DNA of 64,000 nt from Edaphobacter sp. (GTDB lineage: Bacteria; Acidobacteriota; Terriglobia; Terriglobales; Acidobacteriaceae): positions 1-64,000 of the forward strand of contig JAOAPB010000072.1 in the NCBI GenBank assembly GCA_025462645.1. Direction: 5' to 3'. Position 1 is the first letter of the stretch. Each line of letters begins with the position of its first letter. Under the pieces are notes generated by a model, which saw only the letters and a program-made list of their open reading frames with translations, was not told the DNA's origin and did no database searches. Position numbers and translations under genes: made by a program. This document shows positions 25,577 through 34,240 of this stretch, one piece after another.

Positions 25577-25710
25577 CGATGCCTTACATCTCCCACAAAC
25601 CCGGGTGCCCCATCTTCGCGACGGCTTCATCGTCGCTAAGGTGGGCATTCGCGCAAAGCCGCGAACCGTCTCTATTCCCCTTCACTCCCAAGCCGATGGA
25701 GCGCCACTAG
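25577..25710 (+). other. Spacer between FTR1 and first permease, holding a dispersed repeat
   Basis: 134 bases in the middle of an otherwise tightly packed operon. It carries the 22-base repeat at 25594-25615 followed by GACGG and CGTCGCTAAGGTGGG. A P19 gene would be expected near FTR1 in related operons; none is here. Confidence 0.5.
25594..25615 (+). repeat. Copy 2 of a 22-base dispersed repeat
   Basis: Matches 11855-11876 at 21 of 22 positions (core CCGGGTGCCCCATCT). Both copies are intergenic and in the same orientation. Confidence 0.6.
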
Positions 25711-27045
25711 ATGTTCTTCCGTCTTCTCATGGAGAGCTTCCGCCGCCAGCGCCGCCGCAAGACGCTCGCAGGCCTGGCCATCCTGCTGGGCACGACCGCG
25801 GTAACGGCGATGCTCGCTCTGGCGACCACCATCGGCGACCGCATCCACAAGGAGCTCGCCGTCTACGGGGCAAATATCGTGATCTATCCGTCAGCCGATC
25901 TGCTGGATGTGAAGGTGGGCGGAGTCGATGTGAAACCGGCCACAGGTGGAGCCTATCTGAGGGAGAGCGACCTGGCGAAGCTGAAGGGCATCTTCTGGGC
26001 GAACAACATTACGGGCGTCTCGCCCGAGCTGCCAATCAGGGTGCTCGGAGCCACGACCACCGGCACGGTGGTCGACGCCGCCGCCACCGGGTTTTGGTTC
26101 GATCACGCATTGACAAAGGACGCCAATACGCTACAGACGGGAGCTATGGCGATGCATCCCTGGTGGAAGCTCCGTGGAGCGTGGCCGCAGGAGGCAGCAA
26201 CTTCGCCAACGACAGCAGAAGCAGTTATCGGGAGCACCCTTGCCGCACGTCTAAGCCTGAAGATAGGCGACACGATCAACGCGATTCTGCCTCCGGCATC
26301 CTCCCCGACTACGGCAAAGGCCTTTGCCCTGCACGTGACGGGCATCGTCTCCACCGGAGACAACACCGACGGGCAAGTCCTGCTGCCTCTGAATGCTGCT
26401 CAAACACTGGCTGGATTGCCGGGTGCTGTGCGGCGAGTCGAGGTAAGCGCGAGGACAAAGCCCGAAGACGCCTTCGCCCGCAAAGATCCCGATTCCCTTC
26501 CCGCCAAGCAACGCGAGATCTGGTACTGCCGCCCCTATGCGAACTCGATTGCCTATCAGATTCGCGAGGCGATCCCCGGCGCGCAGGCCGAGCAGGTCCG
26601 CCGCGTGGAGCAGAGCGAGGGCAACGTGCTGGCGCGCATCAGCGGACTGATGTGGCTGGTAAGCGCGGCGGCACTACTGGCTGCGGGGTTTGCCGTGAGT
26701 GCGGCGATGGCGACGGCTGTGCTCGAACGGCGAGGCGAGATCGGCTTGATGCGCTCGTTGGGAGCGAGCAAGGGTTCGATCGCGCTGTTGTTCTATGCGG
26801 AGACGGGGCTGCTGGCCGTCCTTGCGGGTGGCCTTGGATATCTCTTCGGATCAGGACTGGCAGCTTGGCTGGGAGCAAGAATCTTTGCAGGCGACGGCGC
26901 GATTGCGATGAACACGGTGCTGATTCCGGTGCTGTTTCCCGTGGTCATCGCGCTGGCCCTGGTGGTTGCGATAGCCGGGAGCACGCCCTCGATTCGAGCG
27001 GCGTTGAAGATGGATCCTTCGGCGATCCTGCGGGCGGACGCGTGA
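25711..27045 (+). CDS. FtsX/MacB-type ABC permease 1 of the iron system
   Basis: 444 residues. An N-terminal membrane segment (TLAGLAILLGTTAVTAMLAL) is followed by a large periplasmic domain (about 45-310) and three C-terminal membrane segments in the FtsX fold (LERRGEIGLMRSLGAS is the conserved cytoplasmic loop). The periplasmic part starts YGANIVIYPSADLL, shared with the next gene, so the two are paralogues that may pair as a heterodimer. Together with the ATPase they form the ABC part of the FetMP-like cluster. The stop overlaps the next start by four bases. Confidence 0.9.
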   Translation: MFFRLLMESFRRQRRRKTLAGLAILLGTTAVTAMLALATTIGDRIHKELAVYGANIVIYPSADLLDVKVGGVDVKPATGGAYLRESDLAKLKGIFWANNITGVSPELPIRVLGATTTGTVVDAAATGFWFDHALTKDANTLQTGAMAMHPWWKLRGAWPQEAATSPTTAEAVIGSTLAARLSLKIGDTINAILPPASSPTTAKAFALHVTGIVSTGDNTDGQVLLPLNAAQTLAGLPGAVRRVEVSARTKPEDAFARKDPDSLPAKQREIWYCRPYANSIAYQIREAIPGAQAEQVRRVEQSEGNVLARISGLMWLVSAAALLAAGFAVSAAMATAVLERRGEIGLMRSLGASKGSIALLFYAETGLLAVLAGGLGYLFGSGLAAWLGARIFAGDGAIAMNTVLIPVLFPVVIALALVVAIAGSTPSIRAALKMDPSAILRADA

Positions 27046-28172
27046 AAAATCACCTGAGCTTCGGACGGATGTTGCGCAGATCGTTGGTGTACCGCAGGGC
27101 GCGAAGCATCTCGGCACTTGTCGCCATGACGGTCTCGGCGGGTGTGGCAACGGCGCTGCTGACGCTCTACGCGGATCTCGATGCAAAGCTGCACAAGGAG
27201 TTCAGGAGCTTCGGCGCAAATATAGTGATAACGGCTCCGGCTCCCACCGCCCCTGGTTCGAGCAGCACTCCGGCACTGCCCGCAGATGCCCTGGCGAAGG
27301 TACAACAGGCGGCAGGGGCGGATGCTCTGGCCGCGGAGTTCGGCTATGCCGTAGCGACGACGGATCGTGGAACTCCGGTCGTCGTTACGGGGACAAACTT
27401 CGAAGCAGCGAAGCGGTTGAACTCGTGGTGGCAGGTCGATGCATGGCCGGCAGCTTCGGATGCGGATGCAGCGCTGCTGGGCCAGAGAGCCGCCAACTTT
27501 ATCGCGGATGAGCACGCCGTGACGCTGAACTTCGCCGGGCACCCTCTGACGCTGCACGGTATAGGACGCCTGCGAACAGGCGGCGATGAAGACAGCCGCA
27601 TCTACATCCCCATGGCTGCGTTCACCGCCTGGACCAACGCGCATCCCAGCGTGATCGAGGTACAGGTCCCGGGAGGCGCTGCCAGGGTTGAGGCCGCGAT
27701 CACACACCTGCGGCAGGAGCTTCCCGGAATGCAGGTCGAACCGGTACGCCAGCTGGTCGAGGGCGAGTCTAGGATCGTGGATCGGACCCACGCGCTGATG
27801 TACGGCTCCGTACTGCTGATCGCCCTGACGGTGGCGGTAAGCGTACTGGCCACCCTCTCCGCGAGTGTCTTGGAGCGCCGCCGCGACTTCGCTCTGATGA
27901 AGGCCCTGGGCGGAACCCAGGTACAGTTGATGGGGATGTTCCTGCTGGAGGCACTGGTTCTGGCCTTCGCCGGGGTCGTCGCAGGATTTGTGATCGGCTC
28001 GGCGGCTGCCTGGGCGATCAGCCAGGTGAACTTCCATACCGCCTCCCTTCCCCGGCTCCAGGTGCTGCCTCTGGTCCTGCTGCTGAATGTATTGATCGCC
28101 GCCATGGCGTCGTTGTTCCCGGTGCGGGTGCTGCGTGGTCTGCAGCCTGCGGCTTTGTTGAAGGGCGAGTAA
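27042..28172 (+). CDS. FtsX/MacB-type ABC permease 2 of the iron system
   Basis: 376 residues from GTG 27042, which overlaps the previous stop (GTGA). The order is an N-terminal membrane segment (ARSISALVAMTVSAGVATAL), a periplasmic domain beginning FRSFGANIVITAPAP, and three C-terminal membrane segments with the loop LERRRDFALMKALGG. The same frame stays open far upstream through the first permease, but that is antisense-like codon coincidence; no start there has a ribosome site and the product would not resemble any permease. It pairs with permease 1 and the following ATPase. Confidence 0.9.
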   Translation: MKNHLSFGRMLRRSLVYRRARSISALVAMTVSAGVATALLTLYADLDAKLHKEFRSFGANIVITAPAPTAPGSSSTPALPADALAKVQQAAGADALAAEFGYAVATTDRGTPVVVTGTNFEAAKRLNSWWQVDAWPAASDADAALLGQRAANFIADEHAVTLNFAGHPLTLHGIGRLRTGGDEDSRIYIPMAAFTAWTNAHPSVIEVQVPGGAARVEAAITHLRQELPGMQVEPVRQLVEGESRIVDRTHALMYGSVLLIALTVAVSVLATLSASVLERRRDFALMKALGGTQVQLMGMFLLEALVLAFAGVVAGFVIGSAAAWAISQVNFHTASLPRLQVLPLVLLLNVLIAAMASLFPVRVLRGLQPAALLKGE

Positions 28173-28180
28173 GCAATAAG

Positions 28181-28927
28181 ATGAGAGAGTTCGCAATGGA
28201 TAACCCGATCGATCTTGAAACCCGCCCTGACTGTGCCGTCATCTCGCTGAACGGCGTCACCCGCGAGTACGTCGGCCATGGCGGCGTGGTTCGCGCACTC
28301 GACCACGCGGCGTTCACCATCGTCGCAGGCGAATGGGTCGCGATCACCGGCCCCTCCGGTTCCGGCAAGAGCACGCTGGTCAACCTCATCGGCTGTCTCG
28401 ATCACCCGACCTCCGGCGAGTTGAAGATCGACAACGTGGATGTGGCGACCATGTCCGCTACCGAGCTGGACCGCTTCCGGGCAGACAAGATCGGCTTCAT
28501 CTTCCAGCAGTTTCATCTGATTCCCTACCTCTCGGCGCTGGAAAACGTAATGCTGGCCCAGTACTTCCACTCCATGACCGACGAGGCTGAGGCACGCGCG
28601 GCGCTCGAGCGGGTCGGCCTGGGCAAACGCGCCGAACACCTGCCAAGCGAGCTCTCCGGCGGAGAGCAGCAGCGAGTCTGCATCGCCCGGGCACTCATCA
28701 ACAACCCACCCATCCTTCTAGCCGACGAGCCCACAGGAAACCTCGACGCCGCGAACCAGACGATTGTGGCCGAGTTGCTGCAGGATCTCCATCGGAACGG
28801 CCACACCATCGTCATGGTCACGCACGATCCCGAGATGGCGGCACTAGCGCAGCGAAAGATCGCCCTCAGCCATGGCAAGGTGTTCTGCCATCCCGTAGGC
28901 GGCCCGATGGTCACGCTGCGCCGCTAA
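28181..28927 (+). CDS. MacB/LolD-type ABC transporter ATPase of the iron system
   Basis: 248 residues. Walker A G57PSGSGKST65, Q-loop [13 protein letters not shown], signature LSGGEQQR, Walker [13 protein letters not shown] and switch His VTHD are all intact. It starts 8 bases after permease 2. MacB/LolD-type ATPases usually drive periplasmic mechanotransmission rather than import, so with FtsX-type permeases this unit may act on periplasmic or membrane partners of FTR1. No membrane domain is fused. Confidence 0.93.
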   Translation: MREFAMDNPIDLETRPDCAVISLNGVTREYVGHGGVVRALDHAAFTIVAGEWVAITGPSGSGKSTLVNLIGCLDHPTSGELKIDNVDVATMSATELDRFRADKIGFIFQQFHLIPYLSALENVMLAQYFHSMTDEAEARAALERVGLGKRAEHLPSELSGGEQQRVCIARALINNPPILLADEPTGNLDAANQTIVAELLQDLHRNGHTIVMVTHDPEMAALAQRKIALSHGKVFCHPVGGPMVTLRR

Positions 28928-28950
28928 CCCACCCCACAGAAACCGCCGTC

Positions 28951-29017
28951 ATTCAACAATCTCGCCGTTCAACAATCTTCGCTATTCAACAATCTTCGCC
29001 ATTCGACAATCTTTGTC
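28951..29017 (+). repeat. Four degenerate 16-17-base tandem repeats (ATTCAACAATCTTCGCC)
   Basis: Units at 28951-28966, 28968-28983, 28984-29000 and 29001-29017. The last unit (ATTCGACAATCTTTGTC) merges into the interspersed element CATTCTGAGCGAAGCGAAG. Confidence 0.75.
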
Positions 29018-29309
29018 ATTCTGAGCGAAGCGAAGAACTCCCGTATTGACGAGGGGAGCGCAGCGACCCGAGTGCCTTTGCTTGTTTCTTCGTCCTGGAG
29101 ACCAACTCCAAATCCCTAAAAAATCTGCCTGAAAAATAAAGTTAGAAAAAGTGGCATGTTTTTCAAGGCGCGCAACGTCCATCCGTTGCCCGCATCTGCC
29201 ACACACTGCACCACAACCAGACCACAAAAACACCACATCTACGACACGTTTTATTCAAAAACCCCAACAAAAAGCACCCTTCACCACAACAAAAAAAATC
29301 CGCAAAAAA
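29015..29309 (+). repeat. Interspersed repeat element and G-poor tail between the ABC ATPase and nadK
   Basis: Begins GTCATTCTGAGCGAAGCGAA, matching the element at 62170 (GTCATCCTGAGCGCAGCGAA). The following bases contain no gene. From about 29200 to 29305 the plus strand is almost free of G, so the nadK transcript tail would be U/G-rich. I recall similar segments between genes in Acidobacteriaceae, but copy number needs a genome search. Confidence 0.5.
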
Positions 29310-30167
29310 CTAACGTTCGCCCCACTTGAGCTTGGAACGAAGCACGTTAAAGAGCCCATTAGGCCGTGGCCGCAGCAATCTCACGCTATATTCCGACCGG
29401 CAGCAGCTAACCGTATCATTCAGCAGGAGTTCCACCGAAACCTGCCCATCCACAGTCAAATAAGTCTGGCTGGGAACCCCTTCGACACGAATGCTGATCG
29501 TTGAATCTCCAGGAACCACAATAGGCCGTATCGTCAACAAATGCGGACAGATAGGAGTCACCACCAGCGCATTCACGCTAGGCATGACGATAGGCCCATC
29601 GGCCGCAAGATTGTAAGCTGTTGATCCCGTGGGAGTTGCGATGATGATTCCGTCAGCCCGCATAGTAGCCACAAACTGCTGATCGATCTCCACAGTAAAG
29701 TCGGCCATACGAGCGATAGCCCCTTTAGCTACAACAATATCGTTGAGAGCGTCCCATTCCTGAAGCAGCTTGCCCTCGCGGTGAAGCTCGGTATGCATCA
29801 TGATGCGAAGCTCTATGTCGGCGCAGTTGTCACACCAGGCCTGGAGGGTACTGTAGAGATCGCTAAGCGGGATTTCAGTGAGGAAGCCGAGAGAGCCAAG
29901 GTTGACGCCGAGGATAGGCGTTGGGGTGTGGGCAAAGGCACGAGCGGCGGCGAGCAGGGTTCCGTCGCCTCCGAGGACGATAACCAGATTTGGCTTATGC
30001 CGCGGAAGATCGGCACGTTCGATGGGATTAGGGGCGTCAATGTAGGCGGCACTGTCGGGATCGAGCAGATAGCCATAGTTATGCGCATCGAGCCACTCGA
30101 GAAGATCACGCAGGACGCCGGCGAGTTCCGGCTTCTGGGGCTTGGAGATGATGGCGGCCTGGAGCAT
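29310..30167 (-). CDS. nadK: NAD kinase
   Basis: 285 residues, normal for the family. It phosphorylates NAD to NADP in the cytosol. Motifs: GGDGTLL at 66-72 with the catalytic Asp, NLGSLGFLTEIP near 93-104, the NE-box replaced by ALNDIVVAKG, and TPTGSTAYNLAADGPIV near 180. It lies 60 bases downstream of tlyA on the same strand, a pairing common in bacteria. Confidence 0.95.
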   Translation of the reverse strand: MLQAAIISKPQKPELAGVLRDLLEWLDAHNYGYLLDPDSAAYIDAPNPIERADLPRHKPNLVIVLGGDGTLLAAARAFAHTPTPILGVNLGSLGFLTEIPLSDLYSTLQAWCDNCADIELRIMMHTELHREGKLLQEWDALNDIVVAKGAIARMADFTVEIDQQFVATMRADGIIIATPTGSTAYNLAADGPIVMPSVNALVVTPICPHLLTIRPIVVPGDSTISIRVEGVPSQTYLTVDGQVSVELLLNDTVSCCRSEYSVRLLRPRPNGLFNVLRSKLKWGER

Positions 30168-30227
30168 TGATGTCTAGTGTAACGGCAGGGAGTGGAGCTT
30201 AGAACACGGAGCTTGGAAACACTGGAA

Positions 30228-30992
30228 TTAGCGATTTGAGAAGTGAGCGTGGAGGAGGTATTCGTGATTGCCTTCCATGCCCTGGATTGGGGAGTCGATG
30301 ACTTCGATACCGGTGCCACGCTGTTCGACGACGCAGTCGTGGACACGCTGGATGGCCTGTTTGCGGGCTTCGGGATCGCGGACGATACCGCCTTTGCCGA
30401 CGTTGCCGCGGCCAGCTTCGAATTGAGGTTTGATGAGGATAACGGCAGAGCCATGCCAGGACTGCTCCGGGGTGGAGAGGGCGCTCAGTACTGCCGGAAG
30501 GACCAGTGTGACAGAGATGAAGGAGACGTCCATTGCGAGAAAGGCTGGAGTAGGCATGCTAGACGTAAGGAGTTCGCCCTGGGTGAGGAGACGTGCGTTG
30601 GTTCGTTCGCGAAGGGTGACGCGAGGGTCGTCCCGGAGCCTCTGGGCGATCTGGCCGTAGCCGGTATCGATGGCGAGAACGGTGGCGGCTCCACTCTGAA
30701 GCATACAGTCGGTAAAGCCTCCAGTGGAGGCGCCTATATCGACGCAGGCTAGACCGCTGACGTCGATAGACCAATGGGCGAGAGCACGCTCGAGCTTGAG
30801 GCCGCCACGACTCACGTACTTGAGATCGGAGCCCAGGAGGCGGATGATGGCCTCTTCGGAGATGGGGGTTCCGGGCTTGTCGATCCGTTGTTCATCGACA
30901 AGCACGCGGCCAGCGAGGATAAGGGCCTGGGCGCGCTCGCGAGAGGCGGCGTGGCCCTGATCAACCAGAAATTTATCGAGACGGGTTTTCAT
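30228..30992 (-). CDS. tlyA: TlyA-family rRNA (cytidine-2'-O)-methyltransferase
   Basis: 254 residues. An S4 RNA-binding domain (about 1-60: TRLDKFLVDQGHAASRERAQ, then AGRVLVD) is joined to an FtsJ-like methyltransferase. The SAM site is VDIGASTGGFTD near 85-96, and catalytic-type Lys/Asp/Lys/Glu positions are visible (SRGGLKLE, AMDVSFIS, IKPQFEAG). TlyA proteins 2'-O-methylate 16S/23S rRNA and affect capreomycin sensitivity. It is upstream of nadK. Confidence 0.92.
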   Translation of the reverse strand: MKTRLDKFLVDQGHAASRERAQALILAGRVLVDEQRIDKPGTPISEEAIIRLLGSDLKYVSRGGLKLERALAHWSIDVSGLACVDIGASTGGFTDCMLQSGAATVLAIDTGYGQIAQRLRDDPRVTLRERTNARLLTQGELLTSSMPTPAFLAMDVSFISVTLVLPAVLSALSTPEQSWHGSAVILIKPQFEAGRGNVGKGGIVRDPEARKQAIQRVHDCVVEQRGTGIEVIDSPIQGMEGNHEYLLHAHFSNR

Positions 30993-31210
30993 CGATTTGC
31001 TGAAGTATGGTGCGGTTCGAAAATTGCATCTACCTCTTCAGGACTCTTTTAGGTTACATGTTGCGGCTGTGTTGGGCATGTCGCATTTATTTCGGATAGA
31101 GTTGCAGAGATCGGGTGTCGAGCGGGCTACACGGAGAGATGCGTCGGGATTGCCTGATCGGCGCAAATACTCTAATGTTCGACAATCTGCTGTTGGGCTG
31201 GGTGCGTTTT

Positions 31211-31777
31211 ATGTATAGAGAGACGGGACTCGTGAATACTCCGCCACAATCCTTGCAGGATGACGCAACCCTGCTGGCGCTGGTGAAGAGAGGGGACGAA
31301 CAGGCGATGGCATCGCTGTTCGACCGCTACTCGACGGTGGTGTATTCCGTAGCGCTACGGGTACTGCGTGATCCGGCCTCAGCGGAGGATGTTCTACAGG
31401 AAATCTTTATGCAGATATGGCGCAGTCCGGACGGCTTTATCGCGACGCGGAGCAGCCTCGGCGGCTGGCTGGCGGTGGTGTCGCGGAACCGATCGATCGA
31501 TGCGCTGCGGCGGAAGAAGCCGACGGAACAGGTAGAGGAGATGGCTCTCGCCTCAACCTATAACCTGGCCTACGAGGCAGAGCGGAATAGCATAATGGAG
31601 AAGGCGCGCGGCGTCATCTACAAACTGCCTGTAGAGCAGCGCAAGACGCTGGAGATGGCTTTCTTTGATGGATTGACGCACTCGGAGATTGCGGAGATGA
31701 CAGGAGATCCTCTTGGGACCGTGAAGACGAGGATACGCAGCGCGCTGACTACGCTGAGAAAGGCCTTCCAGGCATGA
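31211..31777 (+). CDS. ECF sigma factor, SigK-like
   Basis: 188 residues. Region 2 is near 25-95 (LFDRYSTVVYSVALRVLRDP, AEDVLQEIFMQIW) and region 4 near 130-185 (LPVEQRKTLEMAFFDGLTHS, then GTVKTRIRSALTTLR). The open frame extends further upstream, but the family begins near here. ATG 31211 is chosen; GTG 31232 is an alternative. The stop overlaps the start of its RskA-type anti-sigma factor (ATGA). Confidence 0.9.
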   Translation: MYRETGLVNTPPQSLQDDATLLALVKRGDEQAMASLFDRYSTVVYSVALRVLRDPASAEDVLQEIFMQIWRSPDGFIATRSSLGGWLAVVSRNRSIDALRRKKPTEQVEEMALASTYNLAYEAERNSIMEKARGVIYKLPVEQRKTLEMAFFDGLTHSEIAEMTGDPLGTVKTRIRSALTTLRKAFQA

Positions 31778-32631
31778 GCGTGACCAGACATATCGAACAG
31801 GAAGATCTGGCGCTGTTTGCCATGCAGCTATTATCCAAGGACGAAGCTGCGGCCGTTACAACGCATCTGGAGCACTGCACGGAGTGCAGCCAGCAGCTAG
31901 CAAAGGTACAGGGCGACTTGGCGGTGTACGCCCATACAGTTGATATGCACCCGCCGTCGGCACAGGCACGAGAGCGCTTGATGAAACAGGTAGCCCGCGA
32001 GAAGAAGGCGGTACCGATCGAACGTGCCGCGGCGAGGGAGGCAGGATCAGGATATAGAACGGACCTGGGCAGTGGCAGGACAATGCAGGATGAACCGCAA
32101 CGAGGCTTTGGAAGCAGAATCTTCCCATGGGTCGGCTGGGCGATGGCAGCAGGTCTCGCTGTGGCGGCAGGAAGCCTGTACCGAGAGCGTGAGGTAATGC
32201 GCGGTACCTTGATTAGGCAAGTGGGCGAGATGGATAGGCTGGCTGCGGATGCGGCCTCTGCACAGCGAGTAATGGATGCGATGACGGACCGGACGGCAAA
32301 GCATGTAATGCTGACGAAGACCCCGGCCACTCCGACGCCACCGGCTCCGCAGGGACGAGCGACATATGTTCCGGAGAAGGGGACGCTGATCTTCCTGGCA
32401 AACAATATGGAGCCGCTGCAACCGAGCAAAGCTTATGAGCTGTGGCTGATACCGGCAGATGGGCGCAATCCAATTCCAGCCGGCACCTTCCACCCTGACG
32501 ATCATGGAAACGCGAGCGTGATCCTGCCCTCCTTGCCCAGGGGAGTTGAGGCGAAGACCTTTGGTGTGACGGTGGAGGACGACGGCGGGTCGCAGACTCC
32601 GCATCTGCCGATCATCATGGCTGGGAGCTGA
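31774..32631 (+). CDS. RskA-type anti-sigma factor
   Basis: 285 residues. N-terminal zinc-finger-like anti-sigma domain with H31-x3-C35-x2-C38 (THLEHCTECS), a membrane segment near 112-130 (FPWVGWAMAAGLAVAAGSLY), and a C-terminal RskA beta domain (GTLIFLANNMEPLQPSKAYE, LWLIPADGRNPIPAGTF). It holds the upstream ECF sigma factor inactive. The 4-base overlap indicates translational coupling. A stable hairpin follows. Confidence 0.92.
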   Translation: MSVTRHIEQEDLALFAMQLLSKDEAAAVTTHLEHCTECSQQLAKVQGDLAVYAHTVDMHPPSAQARERLMKQVAREKKAVPIERAAAREAGSGYRTDLGSGRTMQDEPQRGFGSRIFPWVGWAMAAGLAVAAGSLYREREVMRGTLIRQVGEMDRLAADAASAQRVMDAMTDRTAKHVMLTKTPATPTPPAPQGRATYVPEKGTLIFLANNMEPLQPSKAYELWLIPADGRNPIPAGTFHPDDHGNASVILPSLPRGVEAKTFGVTVEDDGGSQTPHLPIIMAGS

Positions 32632-32655
32632 TCCAGGGAGTAAAGATGTGGTGAG

Positions 32656-32687
32656 CAGAATGGCCATCCCGGAGGATGGCTCTTCTG
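32656..32687. terminator. Bidirectional terminator between the anti-sigma and propeller genes
   Basis: CAGAA-tg-GCCATCC-CGGA-GGATGGC-tc-TTCTG gives a 7-bp stem extended by a 5-bp outer stem across a small internal loop. It lies between two convergent genes. Confidence 0.65.
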
Positions 32688-32713
32688 TGTTGCTCAGCTA
32701 AGTTGTGAGTTGA

Positions 32714-34219
32714 TTACGGCGCGGTGACACGAACCATGACACCATTGCCCTGGAGAGGAATGGTCGTCTGGACGGTGTCGGTGTCTGTCCGGATGATCGT
32801 CATATTGTTCGACTCCGGAGAGGTGACATAGACCTTGCCGGTTGGAGTGCCGGAGGTGACGGCGATAAAGTTGGGATGGCCACCTGTGATTGGAATGGTC
32901 GCCGTAACCGTATTGGTGGTGAGGTTGACGACCGAGACACTGCAGTTGCCGAGAGGCTGGGCGGGTGTAGGCGCAGCACATGGAAGCGCAGGGTTACCTT
33001 GATTGACTGTGTAGGCACGCGTGCCATCCTGCAGGACGGCGACCATGCGTGGGTTGACGCCCACGGGAACGTTGGCGAGAACCTGACCAAAGCCAACGGC
33101 ATCAACTGGGTTGGCAGGGTCGCAGCCGGGATTAGTTGGTAGCGTAGCCGCATTGCAGAGCGGAATGTTGATGATGCTGACGGAGCCCGCACCGGTACCG
33201 TCGCCCGCATTGGCTACCACTAGCTCATTGCGCGTAGGCGCGAGGTCTGCCCAGAGAGGCTGGGTGCCAACAGGGATTGGATTGGCGCTGCCTGCGGGGG
33301 CGATGTCGAGTTGGTTCGTCTGGGCGTTGATGACGCTGACTGTGCCATCGCCCTGGTTCATAATGAAGGCGCGCTTGCTATCGGCTGTCATAACGCCATA
33401 AATTGGCGCTTTGCCAACCCCAAGAGTGCTCGAAGGAACGATGGTGTTGCTGGAGGTCTCAATCGCGGCCACCTGACCATTCCCGCCTGCATTGTTCTGG
33501 CTGATAACGTAGGCCCGCGGCCCTTTGTCAATGCCGGCAATATACACGGGGGTATATCCAGTCGTAATCTGAAGCTCCTGCGTGAGAGCGGCGGGTGATC
33601 CCTGAAGCACGGCAACGGAGCTACGGCCAGGCTGAGAGATGTAGGTAGTCGTGCTCAGAGGAAGAATGCTGTTGGGAAGGTACGGGCGGCAGGCCGATCC
33701 TGTCGTAGGACAGTTGTTGGACAGCAAGGTGGTCTGAAGGACGTCCTTGGTCTGAAGCGCGTTGGGAGGGGTAACAGAGATCGGGAAGCTGTTAACCGTA
33801 CCATCGCCGTTGAGGGTGAACCCGTTGCCGCCAGCGCTGTCAAGGGCAAGATAGTAGGGAGCTATGCCAAGGTTGGCGGTGATCAGGACCGTATCTCCTG
33901 AGAAGTCTACGATAGTAACGAGACCGGGACTCGTGGGGCTGGGGCTGGAGACGGCAATGGCAAACTTCTGCGGCTGACCCGGGGGCCCGACGGGATTGAT
34001 AGCGCTGACCACAGGGCGGTAGGTGTTGCCGCAACCGATGACGGAGCCCAACGCTGCAGCTGCCAGAGCGAACATAGATACGGACCGAGCTGCAGACCGC
34101 AAGGGACGGCGGTTTGACCTCGCCTGGGTATTTTCTTCTGTTTCGATTTTTGCTAAATGCAAAACTGCTCCCGCGTTGGTACTGGTGTTGGCTATGCTCA
34201 AGGTTTGATTGTAAATCAC
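32714..34219 (-). CDS. YncE-type beta-propeller lipoprotein
   Basis: Up to 501 residues. Repeated blades of the form 'VSVINxxTNxVxATIPxG' (GTVSVINAQTNQLDIAPAGS, CSVSVVNLTTNTVTATIPIT, NNMTIIRTDTDTVQTTIPLQ) mark a seven-bladed YncE/lactonase-like propeller. A lipobox (SVIGCGN) ends a hydrophobic stretch (MFALAAAALGSVIGC), so the mature protein is probably lipid-anchored. The Cys sits near residue 63 if ATG 34219 is used, long for a signal. A later start is likely, because 34219 is only 21 bases from the divergent DUF92 start. Function unknown. Confidence 0.8.
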   Translation of the reverse strand: MIYNQTLSIANTSTNAGAVLHLAKIETEENTQARSNRRPLRSAARSVSMFALAAAALGSVIGCGNTYRPVVSAINPVGPPGQPQKFAIAVSSPSPTSPGLVTIVDFSGDTVLITANLGIAPYYLALDSAGGNGFTLNGDGTVNSFPISVTPPNALQTKDVLQTTLLSNNCPTTGSACRPYLPNSILPLSTTTYISQPGRSSVAVLQGSPAALTQELQITTGYTPVYIAGIDKGPRAYVISQNNAGGNGQVAAIETSSNTIVPSSTLGVGKAPIYGVMTADSKRAFIMNQGDGTVSVINAQTNQLDIAPAGSANPIPVGTQPLWADLAPTRNELVVANAGDGTGAGSVSIINIPLCNAATLPTNPGCDPANPVDAVGFGQVLANVPVGVNPRMVAVLQDGTRAYTVNQGNPALPCAAPTPAQPLGNCSVSVVNLTTNTVTATIPITGGHPNFIAVTSGTPTGKVYVTSPESNNMTIIRTDTDTVQTTIPLQGNGVMVRVTAP

Positions 34220-34240
34220 CCCGCGGAAGGAGGTTGCAGG

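Noticed and set aside
25605..27041. Upstream extension of the second permease frame to give an 855-residue protein
   Set aside because: The added part is a shifted reading of permease 1 (Arg/Gly-rich); GTG 27042 with the 4-base overlap is the proper start.
26793..28196. Large minus-strand frame opposite the permeases
   Set aside because: No family pattern; third-position GC in the plus-strand genes keeps the opposite frame open.
28951..29017. CRISPR-like or iteron array
   Set aside because: Only four degenerate contiguous units, no spacers, no cas or rep genes nearby.
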